NCBI GenBank assembly: GCA_011390805.1
Contig: JAABRT010000024.1
Span: 382 to 44,042 of the forward strand
From: Gemmatimonas sp.
Lineage (GTDB): Bacteria; Gemmatimonadota; Gemmatimonadetes; Gemmatimonadales; Gemmatimonadaceae
DNA length: 43,661 bases
Direction of reading: 5' to 3'
A model generated the notes under the pieces. It did no database searches. It saw only the letters and a program-made list of their open reading frames with translations, and was not told the origin of the DNA. This document shows, piece by piece, positions 30,812 to 40,061 of the stretch. The first letter of the stretch is position 1, and each line of letters begins with the position of its first letter. The position numbers and the translations under genes are program-made.

Positions 30812-32565
30812 GTCGTTCCGCTGCCACTTCGGCACTGAGCTACCTGTTTGCCACGACCCTGCGCAATCAGGTGCGGGCACAGATCGGGCGTGTGCGGCAA
30901 CCGCGCTACGTGATCGCGATGGGACTCGGGCTGTTTTATCTGTACTGGATCTTTTCGCTCAACACATCAGAAGAATCAGATCCTTTTGCCATGCTCGCGT
31001 CACCGGGCGTGGCACCCACCATTCTTTCGGCGCTCTTGCTCATCATGGCGGCGCGCTGGTGGTTGGCCAAACCCGATCGTGGTGCGCTGGCGTTCACTCC
31101 GGCCGAAGTACACCTGCTGTTTCCTGCACCGTTGTCACGTCGCACGCTGGTGCACGCCAAGTTGTTGCGCGGCCAGTTCGCGATTTTACTCAACGTGCTC
31201 ATCTGGGTGCTGCTGTTGCGTGGCGGTGGTTCGTCTATTGAAGGGTGGCAGCGCGGCATCGGATTGTGGATGATGTTTTCCACCTTCTCCCTGCATCGAC
31301 TGGGCGCTGCACTGGTCAGGCTCAACGCCTCGCAGCACGATACCGCTGGACGCAAGCGCGCCGTTCTTCCGCTGCTGATTTTCGGTGCACTCTTTACAAC
31401 AGTTGGCGTGGTGCTGTGGCGTGCGCGGCCCGCAATCACCGCCTCGTGGAACGTTGGCATTCGTGCAGCGCTCGACACCACGTACGAAGCGCTGCAGCAA
31501 CCCGCTGCGGCGATCGCTCTGGCGCCCGTCCGTGCACTCGTCGCACCGGGCTTCGCCGACAACGGCACGGCGTGGCTGTGGTCCCTGCCGCCGGCGCTGC
31601 TTGTCATGGTCGTGCACTATTTCTGGGTCGTACGCACCGACGCCGCATTTGAAGAAGCGGCGCTTGAAGCATCGCAGGAGCGTGCACGCGCGATAGCCGT
31701 GAACAGTGGCGCTGCACTTTCCGCCAAGCGCTCCGACCGCGGAAAAGTGGCGCGAATCCTGGCCCTGCCCGCGTGGGGACATCCAGCGGTCGCGATGGCC
31801 TGGAAGAACATTGCAGCAGCAATCCGCGGTGGCGGTTGGGTACGACAGGTTGTCACCATCGGCCTGATTTTTTCGGTCACCCTGCTGGTGTTGCGCCTGT
31901 CGGTGGGCATGCCTGTGGATGTCATGATCGGCATGTCGGTTGGCTGGGGGTTCATGTTGCTGCTGATCGGGCCGGTGTGGACACGGTTCGACTTGCGACT
32001 CGATTTGCGCGATGTCGCAACGCTTCGCTCGTTGCCACTGAGTGGTCGGTCAATCGTGTCGGCGTCGGTGGTTGGTGTGGCCCTGTTGCATACGCTCTCC
32101 ATTGTGTCGTTTCTTTGCGTGCCGCTGGCGTTTGCACTGGCGGATACCGCAGCACGCGCGGATCTGCTGGCCTTTGTCGGTTCACCACTGCCGGCCGCAA
32201 TCGCGTCGGTACTGGTGATCTTCGCGCTCAATCTGCTCACGTTCAGCGTTCAGAACGGACTGGCGTTGGTCTTTCCAGCCTGGGTCCAACTGGGCACCGA
32301 TCGACGTGGCTTCGAAGCGATGGGCCAGACCATGCTCACGGTAGGCATCACGGCCATTGGCGGTGCAGTGGCGATGGTCTTTCCGTTTCTTTTTGGCATT
32401 GCGCTCTGGTTCATTACCCAGCGCGACTTTGGCGCGTGGGGAGCGCTGGCGGCCGTGCTGCTGGCCTCCCTCGTGTTGTTGGCGGAACTGGTGCCGCTGT
32501 GGCTGGCGATGGGTGGAACGCTCGACCAGATCGAGCCGTCTGATGTTCCGGGTCAGCGTACATGA
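30808..32565 (+). CDS. ABC exporter permease
   Basis: 585 residues with around ten to twelve hydrophobic segments clustered in two halves (about 25-185 and 230-575). The central cytosolic stretch (about 275-330) has charged AALEASQERARAIAV. The motif-like segments PAEVHLLFPAPLSRRTLVHA and DLRDVATLRSLPLSGRSIV occur as a repeat in the two halves, the pattern of putative ABC exporter proteins (PF16962-like; from memory). It is coupled to the ATPase by overlap. The transported substrate cannot be read from sequence. The GTG start matches the overlap logic. Confidence 0.85.
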   Translation: MSRSAATSALSYLFATTLRNQVRAQIGRVRQPRYVIAMGLGLFYLYWIFSLNTSEESDPFAMLASPGVAPTILSALLLIMAARWWLAKPDRGALAFTPAEVHLLFPAPLSRRTLVHAKLLRGQFAILLNVLIWVLLLRGGGSSIEGWQRGIGLWMMFSTFSLHRLGAALVRLNASQHDTAGRKRAVLPLLIFGALFTTVGVVLWRARPAITASWNVGIRAALDTTYEALQQPAAAIALAPVRALVAPGFADNGTAWLWSLPPALLVMVVHYFWVVRTDAAFEEAALEASQERARAIAVNSGAALSAKRSDRGKVARILALPAWGHPAVAMAWKNIAAAIRGGGWVRQVVTIGLIFSVTLLVLRLSVGMPVDVMIGMSVGWGFMLLLIGPVWTRFDLRLDLRDVATLRSLPLSGRSIVSASVVGVALLHTLSIVSFLCVPLAFALADTAARADLLAFVGSPLPAAIASVLVIFALNLLTFSVQNGLALVFPAWVQLGTDRRGFEAMGQTMLTVGITAIGGAVAMVFPFLFGIALWFITQRDFGAWGALAAVLLASLVLLAELVPLWLAMGGTLDQIEPSDVPGQRT

Positions 32566-32673
32566 AGCCGGCCAGCACCCGTTTCATGGGGTTTCAATGC
32601 CTCGGTCCTGTGCCTAACGTGCAGACAGGATGCGTTGCCACCGTGTCCGCAAAGCGCCCACTTTTCTGCCGCC

Positions 32674-33255
32674 ATGGCTGACGAACCCAACGAGTACTCA
32701 AGCGACGACGAAAGCGAAACGCGCCCGGCGGTCTTTGTGACCACCCGGGAGCCTATCCGTCTGGCCGTCTCCCGTCTCGAAGACCCTCGCGCCCCGGAGT
32801 CGAGTGCACTGGGCGCCTACATTGACGGCCGCCTCGTGGCGCGCTGTGCCATGCCGCCCGAAGCCATTGAGCGACTGGTCGCACTGAAGCTGTTCGAAGA
32901 GCCGATTCCAATCGGGTTGTTCGCGTACGAGGAAGCGCCCGGTTTGCAGTGTCGATTGTTTGCCCTCGTACCGCGCGATGCGCTGGAAGAGGCGGCGCAT
33001 GAGCACGAGCCGTGGAAGGCCAGCGTGCCGAGCTACGAATCGAGCGCTTCCGACAGCGGTGATGATGAGAGCGGTCCCGATGCACCCTACGAAACCATTT
33101 TGTTGGGCCACATAGTGCGGTTTGAAAAGGACCGAAAACACCCTGACGATCTGGCCGCTGAAGCCGTCGATGTGCTGCAGAAGATTCTGACGGGCGGCGA
33201 TGCGCTGCGCGATGCAGACAAGCGCGCGATCGACGACTTGCTTGACTCACTCTAG
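32674..33255 (+). CDS. Acidic protein of unknown function
   Basis: 193 residues from ATG 32674; the frame extends to 32635. The N terminus is acidic (MADEPNEYSSDDESETR). Residues about 20-125 could fold as an alpha/beta domain (TREPIRLAVSRLEDPRAP; LGAYIDGRLVARCAMPPEAI; GLFAYEEAPGLQCRLFALVP). Residues 125-150 are an Asp/Ser/Glu-rich linker (SASDSGDDESGP), and the C terminus is helical (LAAEAVDVLQKILTGGDALR). No family is recognised and no signal peptide or membrane helix is seen, so it should be cytoplasmic. It stands 108 bases after the permease and 18 before the NRAMP gene. Confidence 0.6.
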   Translation: MADEPNEYSSDDESETRPAVFVTTREPIRLAVSRLEDPRAPESSALGAYIDGRLVARCAMPPEAIERLVALKLFEEPIPIGLFAYEEAPGLQCRLFALVPRDALEEAAHEHEPWKASVPSYESSASDSGDDESGPDAPYETILLGHIVRFEKDRKHPDDLAAEAVDVLQKILTGGDALRDADKRAIDDLLDSL

Positions 33256-33273
33256 TTGCTGCTGTGAACCGGT

Positions 33274-34524
33274 GTGAATAGCGCAGCACCGGCAGTGCGC
33301 GGCACGCGGGTGGGACCGGGTGCGCTGGTGGCCGCAGCATTCATCGGACCGGGCACGGTCACCACCTGCACTCTGGCCGGCGTGCAGGCGGGTACGGCGC
33401 TGCTCTGGGCGCTGGCCTTTGCCACCATTGGCACCATTGTGCTGCAGGAGATGGCGGCTCGACTTGGCACTATCACCGGCCAGGGGCTGGGCGATGCACT
33501 GCGCCGTCGGGTCAAAACGCCGCTGGCACGGCTGACGATGCTTGCGCTGGTTGTGTTTGCGATCGGTTTCGGTAACGCCGCCTACCAGACCGGCAACTTG
33601 TTGGGCGCAGCACTTGGGCTCGACATCGCGTTCAGCGGTGGTCCGCGATTGTGGGCGGCAGCCGTGGCGACAGGTGCCACGGCGCTGCTGATGACCGGTC
33701 GCTACCGCGTGATTGAACGGGTACTCGTAGCGCTGGTGATTTTCATGTCGCTGTTGTTCGTAATCACGGCGCTGGCGGTCTCACCCGCGTGGTCGGAGAT
33801 TGCACGTGACCTGGTGCAACCACGCCTTCCCGAGGGCACCGCGCTGGTTGCGTTGGGGCTCATTGGCACCACGATTGTGCCGTACAATCTGTTCCTGCAC
33901 GCCAGCGCGGCCGCCGAGCGCTTTACTGATGGCGATTCGGCCACTCGCTTGCGCCATGCACGCTGGGATCTGGTCGTGGCGATCGGGTTGGGTGGCGTGG
34001 TGTCCATGGCCATCGTTGTTACGGCCGCGGCGGCTCAGGCAAATGCGTTGTCGAGTGGCGCAGCTATTGATTCGGCCGGCAGTATGGCTACGCAGCTCTC
34101 ACCACTGCTGGGACGCTGGGCGACGATCGTGTTTGCCGTAGGATTGTTTGCTGCGGGCATGACCTCGGCAATCACCGCACCAATGGCGGCAGCGTGGGCC
34201 GTGGCTGGAGCGATGAACTGGCCGCGTGATCTTCGTGACTGGCGACTGCGCGCGGTATGGGGCACAGTGATTGCCGTGGGCGTGGGTGTGTCCATATCCG
34301 GTGTGCAGCCGCTGCCGGCGATTCTCGCTGCACAGGCGGCCAATGCGTTATTGCTGCCCATTGTGGCCGGCTTTCTGTTGTTTGCCATGAACGATCGTGT
34401 CGCGCTGGGGGCCGCCACCAATAACCGTATCGCCAATGTCGCCGGCGCGGCGATAGTGCTCATTACGCTGGCACTGGGTACGCGCGCACTGTGGAGCGTG
34501 ATCTCACGGGTGTGGCCGCGTTAG
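33274..34524 (+). CDS. NRAMP-family transporter with divergent metal-site motifs
   Basis: 416 residues with a GTG start and about eleven hydrophobic helices in the LeuT-fold pattern. The first helix motif is GPGT (25-28, in AAFIGPGTVTTCTLAG) where canonical NRAMPs have DPGN. The sixth-helix motif is VPYN (202-205, in GTTIVPYNLFLHAS) where they have a methionine (MPHN). These positions coordinate manganese and iron, so the substrate may differ. The overall family match is clear, including the segment AAGMTSAITAPMAAAWAVAG. It may be a related clade (Mg- or other-ion transporters) rather than MntH, so the symbol is left blank. Confidence 0.85.
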   Translation: MNSAAPAVRGTRVGPGALVAAAFIGPGTVTTCTLAGVQAGTALLWALAFATIGTIVLQEMAARLGTITGQGLGDALRRRVKTPLARLTMLALVVFAIGFGNAAYQTGNLLGAALGLDIAFSGGPRLWAAAVATGATALLMTGRYRVIERVLVALVIFMSLLFVITALAVSPAWSEIARDLVQPRLPEGTALVALGLIGTTIVPYNLFLHASAAAERFTDGDSATRLRHARWDLVVAIGLGGVVSMAIVVTAAAAQANALSSGAAIDSAGSMATQLSPLLGRWATIVFAVGLFAAGMTSAITAPMAAAWAVAGAMNWPRDLRDWRLRAVWGTVIAVGVGVSISGVQPLPAILAAQAANALLLPIVAGFLLFAMNDRVALGAATNNRIANVAGAAIVLITLALGTRALWSVISRVWPR

Positions 34525-34577
34525 CACGTGCGTTGGCATGTGCGTGAGCATGTGCGTGAGCATGTGCGTGAGCATGG
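34525..34577 (+). repeat. Tandem 12-bp repeat between convergent genes
   Basis: CATGTGCGTGAG occurs three times exactly in tandem (34537-34548, 34549-34560, 34561-34572), followed by a partial unit, and preceded by a diverged copy (34525-34536). It sits just after the NRAMP stop, in the gap to cysK. An imperfect inverted repeat (CAGACGT 34584-34590, ACGTCTG 34613-34619) follows but lacks a T-run, so a bidirectional terminator is only possible. Confidence 0.8.
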
Positions 34578-34630
34578 TTGCGCCAGACGTTGCACCCGGT
34601 CACGCAACAGGCACGTCTGCCACCGCAACA

Positions 34631-35548
34631 CTACAACGGAAACAATCCGTCAATCGACAGATAGCGCTCACCGGTGTCATAGCAGAATGTGAGCACGCGC
34701 GAGCCATCCGGTAAATCCGGCAGCTTCTGCGCAACGGCGGCCAGCGATGCGCCCGACGACAAGCCAATAAAGAGTCCTTCTTCACGTGCCGCGCGCTGCG
34801 CGTAGCGTATGGCATCTTCTTCGGTCACCTGCACCGTACCGTCAATGACATCCATGTGCAGGTTGCCCGGAATAAATCCGGCGCCAATGCCCTGGATTTT
34901 GTGTGGTGCCGGAGCACCGCCGCTTATGACCGGCGACTTCACCGGCTCCACAGCCAGTGCGCGAAAAGCCGGCCACTCGGCTTTCAATACCTGTGCGCAC
35001 CCCGTGATGTGACCACCCGTGCCGACTCCGGTAATCATCACGTCCAGACCAAGCGGGAAGTCTTCAAGTATTTCCTTGGCCGTCCGATCCGCATGCACAC
35101 GCACATTGGCCGGATTATCGAACTGCTGCGGCATCCACGCCTTGGGCAAGGACTCAGCCAGCTCGGCGGCGCGCGCGATCGCGCCCTTCATGCCCAGCTC
35201 CCGCGGTGTGAGCTCAAACGTGGCACCGTAGGCCGCCATGATGCGACGCCGTTCAATTGACATCGATTCCGGCATGACCAACACCAGCGGATACCCTTTC
35301 ACAGCGGCCACCATCGCCAGCCCGATCCCGGTGTTTCCTGACGTCGGTTCTACAATCACGCTGCCTTTGGAGAGCGCGCCACTCTTTTCGGCGTCTTCAA
35401 TCATGGCCAACGCAATCCGGTCTTTGATGCTGCCGCCCGGGTTGGCGCGTTCCAGCTTCATCCACACTTCCACGCGTGAGTCGAACATGCGCTGCAAGTG
35501 CACATGCGGAGTACGACCGATCGTATCCAGAACCGAGTTTGCGCGCAT
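34631..35548 (-). CDS. cysK: Cysteine synthase A (O-acetylserine sulfhydrylase)
   Basis: 305 residues, normal for CysK. Lys42 in [12 protein letters not shown] is the pyridoxal-phosphate lysine; [10 protein letters not shown] is the substrate/phosphate loop, and [10 protein letters not shown] binds the cofactor phosphate; SSGASLAAV closes the active site. The enzyme makes cysteine from O-acetylserine and sulfide in the cytoplasm. cysE lies 100 bases upstream on the same strand, so the two last steps of cysteine synthesis are adjacent. The ATG at 35548 gives the family N terminus ([14 protein letters not shown]). Confidence 0.96.
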   Translation of the reverse strand: MRANSVLDTIGRTPHVHLQRMFDSRVEVWMKLERANPGGSIKDRIALAMIEDAEKSGALSKGSVIVEPTSGNTGIGLAMVAAVKGYPLVLVMPESMSIERRRIMAAYGATFELTPRELGMKGAIARAAELAESLPKAWMPQQFDNPANVRVHADRTAKEILEDFPLGLDVMITGVGTGGHITGCAQVLKAEWPAFRALAVEPVKSPVISGGAPAPHKIQGIGAGFIPGNLHMDVIDGTVQVTEEDAIRYAQRAAREEGLFIGLSSGASLAAVAQKLPDLPDGSRVLTFCYDTGERYLSIDGLFPL

Positions 35549-35648
35549 GGTACTCCTCGTGAGTGAGCGTGGTGAGCCGAGCTACGGCAAACACATTGCC
35601 GCCACGTGTGAAACTCAAGACCGCGCGAGATGTGACAGCGATGCCGCG

Positions 35649-36470
35649 CTAGATGTGAAACTCGATGCCGTCGTCTACCGGTCTCGCATCTACGGTACTC
35701 TCAAACTGCACCCGTGAACGCGGCGGCACACTATGCGTGAGCCACACGTTGCCACCGATAATCGTTCCATTTCCCACAACGGTCTCACCACCAAGAATGG
35801 TGGCGTTGGCGTAAATCACAACATCATTGCCAATCGTGGGATGACGCTTGCTTGAGGCCAGACGCTTGTGAACGGCCAACGCACCCAAGGTCACGCCCTG
35901 GTACACGCGCACGCGGTCGCCAATGTGCGTGGTCTCGCCAATTACTACACCGGTACCATGATCAATGGCAAAACCGTGCCCGATTGTCGCACCGGGATGA
36001 ATATCAATTCCCGTTTCCCGGTGCGCCCACTCACTCATGAGCCTCGGCACCAACGGTACTGCGTGGCCGTAGAGCACATGCGCGAGCCGATGTACAGCGG
36101 TGGCCAGAAAACCCGGATACGCCAGAATCACTTCATCAACACCGTGTGCGGCGGGATCGCCGGAAGCGAGCGCGTCTGCGTCTTCAAGCAGCGCCTCACG
36201 CACGCCGGCCAGCGCACTCATGTATCGCGCAGCGATTTCCGGCGCCGACTCGGCCGGCATCACCGACGCCACCGTTTCGTCAGCCAGACGCTTGAGCGAC
36301 GTCAGCTCTGCGTCAACCGCCTGTCCGTCACACGTTGGTGCTGCCCCGAAGTGGGGAAAGAGCAACTGCAACGACTGGCGCACCAACACTTCGGCGCGTT
36401 CGCGCAGATGCGCGGCGAAGGGATGCGCTTCACGCGCGGCAATGACAGTGCGGGCGAACGATGCAGTCAC
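35649..36470 (-). CDS. cysE: Serine O-acetyltransferase
   Basis: 273 residues from GTG 36470 (frame open to 36575, but that would overlap the outer-membrane gene). Residues about 100-230 are the transferase core (GIDIHPGATIGHGFAIDHG, with catalytic His/Asp pattern, and GVVIGETTHIGDRVRVYQGV) and a left-handed beta-helix follows (ATILGGETVVGNGTIIGGNV). It acetylates serine to O-acetylserine. The chain ends ...GIEFHI: a C-terminal isoleucine, the residue that enters CysK in the cysteine synthase complex. The N-terminal 100 residues resemble the longer EpsC/SatA form. Start choice is uncertain. Confidence 0.93.
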   Translation of the reverse strand: MTASFARTVIAAREAHPFAAHLRERAEVLVRQSLQLLFPHFGAAPTCDGQAVDAELTSLKRLADETVASVMPAESAPEIAARYMSALAGVREALLEDADALASGDPAAHGVDEVILAYPGFLATAVHRLAHVLYGHAVPLVPRLMSEWAHRETGIDIHPGATIGHGFAIDHGTGVVIGETTHIGDRVRVYQGVTLGALAVHKRLASSKRHPTIGNDVVIYANATILGGETVVGNGTIIGGNVWLTHSVPPRSRVQFESTVDARPVDDGIEFHI

Positions 36471-36498
36471 AAACGATGGTGAAGGGGCGGGAGGAAAA

Positions 36499-37131
36499 TC
36501 AGAATGCTCCGAATTTAAACGTGAATGTACCAACTCCGCCGCTGAGATCACTATCGCCGGCCCGCGGCAGCTCACTGCCGTCTACGTATCGGTAGCCAAG
36601 GCCAATCGTGGTGCGAAACCAGCTTGTCACGTTGAGTTCGAGATTCACCGCCGGCTCCAGCACAAACACCTCTGATTCCAGTCGCTGCGTGGCCGTGCCC
36701 GATCCGGAGTTGCGAGTGGCCTCGTAACTCGCCATCCCCCCACCAAGCAACGTGTAGAACGTCACATGCGCAACACGCGACGGGCGCACGACATACTCGA
36801 GCTCGAGTCCGCCGTACTCAAGCCGCAGCGATCCATCGTCGCCGTTGTCGAACTCAAAGCCGGTACGGATGTTCTCACTGCTCGTTGAGTAACCACCCAG
36901 TCCAACCACCAGCTGACGGTTGATGATCAAGCCACCGCGACCGCCCGAGATGACAGCGTCTTCTCCAGCGAGTTGCGTCAGCTTGAATACAGGTCCGCCG
37001 AATCCTCCGAACTTCGTGCCGCCGCGCCGATCGACCAGTGTTTGATCGCGCTGCGCCTCGGCGGATGCAATCGCCAGCGTGCTGGCGCACAGGCCGAGCA
37101 GAGTGGCGTTTCGTATCTTCGACCACGTCAT
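36499..37131 (-). CDS. Small outer-membrane beta-barrel protein, unknown
   Basis: 210 residues from ATG 37131, with GGAGG eight bases upstream. A signal peptide (1-26, ending ASAEAQ) is followed by Gly-rich, alternating strands: TKFGGFGGPVFKLTQLAGED, IINRQLVVGLGGYS, HVTFYTLLGGGMASYEA, FRTTIGLGYRYVDG, and a C-terminal ...GTFTFKFGAF ending in phenylalanine, the BamA recognition residue. This is typical of a small 8-10 strand barrel. The exact role is unknown. It is 132 bases after the methyltransferase stop, so it may share the same transcript. Confidence 0.78.
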   Translation of the reverse strand: MTWSKIRNATLLGLCASTLAIASAEAQRDQTLVDRRGGTKFGGFGGPVFKLTQLAGEDAVISGGRGGLIINRQLVVGLGGYSTSSENIRTGFEFDNGDDGSLRLEYGGLELEYVVRPSRVAHVTFYTLLGGGMASYEATRNSGSGTATQRLESEVFVLEPAVNLELNVTSWFRTTIGLGYRYVDGSELPRAGDSDLSGGVGTFTFKFGAF

Positions 37132-37263
37132 GGGTACCGCCTCCATTGCAGAGTGAGTGTTCTGCATTCGTACGCCAGACGTGACACAGGGTTTCGCGTG
37201 TGCCCGTACCGTGCAATCAACCACGTGCGCTGACCAATCGCTCGCGCTGTGTGCGGTAAACGG

Positions 37264-37881
37264 TCAGCCCCGCTCCAGCAGCGACAGCCGGTCGGATTCG
37301 CTCTGTGCGACGTAACACTGCATACCAACGGGCACAAAGCCAACGGATTGAATCACGGTGCGGTACCAGGCGGCCGGTCGCGGACGCGGCCAGTCGGTAT
37401 CGCCCTCGTATTCGTCACCCTTGGCAAACAACTCGAGATACGCGACCCCCGCCGAGCGCTTCGCCACCTGCTGCAATCCCTTTCGCAATGTGGCGGGCTC
37501 CAGATAGTTGAGCATGCCCACACACAATACGAGGTCGTATGTCTCGCGGGACGGCAGCAGCGCATCAAGATCGGTGATACTGCCGTGCAGCAGTCCGCGT
37601 TTTTTTCCGTGCGTGCTGATGGCCCAATCGCTGGGATCAACACCGGTGTACTGCACACGCGGACGACGACGCTTGAGCGCCACACCCCATTGCCCCTCGC
37701 CACACCCGACATCGAGCACGCGACGCACCTTACGTTGCAACACCCATTCCGTAAGATGCAGCACAAAATCAACCTGGCGTGAAAACTCGGCGGCCGTGCG
37801 AACGCGATGCGTGGCGCTGCGATACCACTTCTCAAAGTATTCGGCGTCGTATTGCTTGTGACTCGACTGACGCGTTGTCAC
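37264..37881 (-). CDS. Class I SAM-dependent methyltransferase
   Basis: 205 residues. Motif I is VLDVGCGEGQWGVAL, with the acidic end of strand 2 in YTGVDPSDWAI; motif post I (TYDLVLCVGMLNYLE) completes the SAM-binding Rossmann fold. It starts with a GTG overlapping the barrel gene stop (GTGA at 37878-37881), so it is translated in line with the Omp85-like gene. The target is unknown; small-molecule or protein substrates are both possible. The short C-terminal region (WPRPRPAAWYRTVIQSVGF) could form the substrate-binding end. No other catalytic motif is seen. Confidence 0.88.
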   Translation of the reverse strand: MTTRQSSHKQYDAEYFEKWYRSATHRVRTAAEFSRQVDFVLHLTEWVLQRKVRRVLDVGCGEGQWGVALKRRRPRVQYTGVDPSDWAISTHGKKRGLLHGSITDLDALLPSRETYDLVLCVGMLNYLEPATLRKGLQQVAKRSAGVAYLELFAKGDEYEGDTDWPRPRPAAWYRTVIQSVGFVPVGMQCYVAQSESDRLSLLERG

Positions 37882-40037
37882 AGAATGCCCCAGAACATGC
37901 GATCTACGTCAATCGCAAACTGCCAACGTCCTTCACGCAGTCCACGCGACACATCAACACGCAACAGATCGTAGAACAGCAACGCACCAAGCCCAACCGA
38001 TGGGTACACGCCGTCACCACGTGGAGAAATGCGCGCGTCAGCGGACGTGCCGCCCAGCATTACCGCCTGTGCAAACGGCATGAGTTGCATGCGCGCCGGA
38101 CTGGCGCCGTACTTTCCGAGCGGAACGCTGAAAAACGGCACCGGCACGCGCCATTCCACGCGTGGCGAGAACAGCTGTCTGCCGGCCAGTGAATGAAACG
38201 CATAGCCGGCTCCCGACCATGGTCCACCACCGAGCTGCAACCATTGCGGCGGAATATTTTCACCCGCTGTAATGCCTGCACGTGCACTCAACACGAGTTG
38301 CTGTTCACCGCGCAGCGGCCACTGGACACGGGCATCAGACTCCACGCGCAACGCACGCGCATTGACACGCACGCCGGCATCGTTGAGTCCACGTGCAGCC
38401 GAACCGATCACGCGCCACTCCAACACACTTTGCCGCTCGCCCACTACACCAGACAAGCGGCGCTGCGAGACGTCCGCGCGCACCCCTCCCAGCGACCAGG
38501 CCGGTCGCACCGGCGCGTACGTACCGCGCAGCGGTTGTGCAACAACCGGAAGCGAATCCTCCTGCTCGTAGGCCAGCCGCACCGTGAATGGCGATACGGT
38601 GCCGGCGCGCAGTTGCACACCGGCCGCCCGCACATCAACGGGTGACGAGTAGTCGCTGCCGAACAGCAACGAGGCCAGTGAGTTGGTCACACCCGAACGC
38701 TCCGGTACACCCAACGCGCGGTACTGGCGCTCGGCAAACAGTTGCAGGGTTGGAGCGCCGCCCATGGCCGGACGGCGATCCAGACTCACACGTCCCTTGA
38801 TCTGCCGGTCGTCAAGGCCGTAGCGCGCGTTGACGCGCAACGTGGTGGCTGAGCGCCAGCGGTACGACACACCCGCTCCAAGCCCAAGCCCTTCCACACG
38901 TGAATGCCGTATGAAGTCCGAGACACCACTTCCCGACGCCGCCACACTGGTGGCACGCGTTAACGCCGAGGCCCGCACCGCGTTCTCGGCGATCTCCTGC
39001 GCATTGCGGACATCGTCATCACGCGCCACACGCATGTCGGGCGGCAGCGCATCGGTCACACTGCCTTCAAATGCGTAGCGTTCGAGCGAGTCACGCGACA
39101 CACTGCTCCACGCCGGCAGCAGCAGCGTTGGTGTAGAAACCCCTTCATTCACACTGTATCCCGATACATCCCAATGGCCGCGCACAATGCCGCGCGCCGG
39201 CACATCGAGCCATGTACTGCGTCGCACCACTTCCACTTCCTGCCGGCGAGGCAACCAGTATCGCCCGCGCACCAGACTGTTTTCGAGTGTGACGGCCAAC
39301 GCTTCAATGCGCTTGTCAAGAATTGCGGCGCGCGTGAAGGTGAGTTGCAATCGCACCACCGCTGATGTTTCACGATCCAGATAGACGCTGCCGACGGCGC
39401 GCGCTGCGTTCACGTTGCGCGGCCGGAACAACACTTCGTCCACCATGACTTCGCGATCGGGCAACCGCATGGAAAACGCATCGCCGCGTTTGAACTCGTA
39501 CAGCGAATCAGCACCGGGGGCGAGCGGATGCGGTACATCGGCCACATCATAACCATCACCTAGCCGGATGCGATCGGGCAGGTTGTCGAGCACCACACCG
39601 TAGCGGTCGCGGTAGTAACCGACGCTGGCCGGCATGAGCGTTGTGTCGCGTCTGCCTACCAGTTGCTGCGCACTTCGCCCGGGCTGCCACCAGGAAACGC
39701 GCAGCGCCAGCTGTTCCGTTTGCACCACACGCGGCGGATCAGTGAATCCTTCCCCCAGCTGGGCCAGGAAAGCAAGAAATCCCCGTGCCGTGGCCTCGTA
39801 GTTGAGCAGTGTGCTGTCGGCCAGCTGGATGCGACGTCGCAGCATGGCACGGGTCACATAGTCTTTGGCCACGGCATCATCCCACTGCGCACGCGGCGAC
39901 CTCGCAGAATCAGCGACGTCGGTTTGCGCCGACAGCGGCCCAACGCAAAACAGCGCGGCCAACGCCACCACGACGATCCGTTGCGCATGGTGTGCGCCCG
40001 TACACAGGCGGGTCACCAGCGTTCGCCAATACAACAC
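37878..40037 (-). CDS. Large outer-membrane barrel, Omp85/DUF5686-like
   Basis: 719 residues from a GTG. A signal peptide (about 17-38, ending LSAQ) precedes about 330 residues of beta-rich periplasmic region (GSVYLDRETSAVVRLQL; RRQEVEVVRRSTWLDVPAR). The C-terminal 350 residues look like a barrel with alternating strands and the Omp85 L6 region (LQLGGGPWSGAGYAFHSLAG, followed by FSPRVEWRVPVPFF). The conserved Arg of the VRGF/Y motif is missing (WSGAGY). It ends ...DRMFWGIL. It lies between an S41 protease gene and a methyltransferase in an apparent operon. Closest in style to DUF5686 proteins; role unproven. Confidence 0.72.
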   Translation of the reverse strand: MLYWRTLVTRLCTGAHHAQRIVVVALAALFCVGPLSAQTDVADSARSPRAQWDDAVAKDYVTRAMLRRRIQLADSTLLNYEATARGFLAFLAQLGEGFTDPPRVVQTEQLALRVSWWQPGRSAQQLVGRRDTTLMPASVGYYRDRYGVVLDNLPDRIRLGDGYDVADVPHPLAPGADSLYEFKRGDAFSMRLPDREVMVDEVLFRPRNVNAARAVGSVYLDRETSAVVRLQLTFTRAAILDKRIEALAVTLENSLVRGRYWLPRRQEVEVVRRSTWLDVPARGIVRGHWDVSGYSVNEGVSTPTLLLPAWSSVSRDSLERYAFEGSVTDALPPDMRVARDDDVRNAQEIAENAVRASALTRATSVAASGSGVSDFIRHSRVEGLGLGAGVSYRWRSATTLRVNARYGLDDRQIKGRVSLDRRPAMGGAPTLQLFAERQYRALGVPERSGVTNSLASLLFGSDYSSPVDVRAAGVQLRAGTVSPFTVRLAYEQEDSLPVVAQPLRGTYAPVRPAWSLGGVRADVSQRRLSGVVGERQSVLEWRVIGSAARGLNDAGVRVNARALRVESDARVQWPLRGEQQLVLSARAGITAGENIPPQWLQLGGGPWSGAGYAFHSLAGRQLFSPRVEWRVPVPFFSVPLGKYGASPARMQLMPFAQAVMLGGTSADARISPRGDGVYPSVGLGALLFYDLLRVDVSRGLREGRWQFAIDVDRMFWGIL

Positions 40038-40061
40038 ATTTGATGCGGCATGTCGCGCAAC

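Noticed and set aside
34525-34577. CRISPR-like array
   Set aside because: Units are 12 bases, directly abutting with no spacers, so this is a simple tandem repeat.
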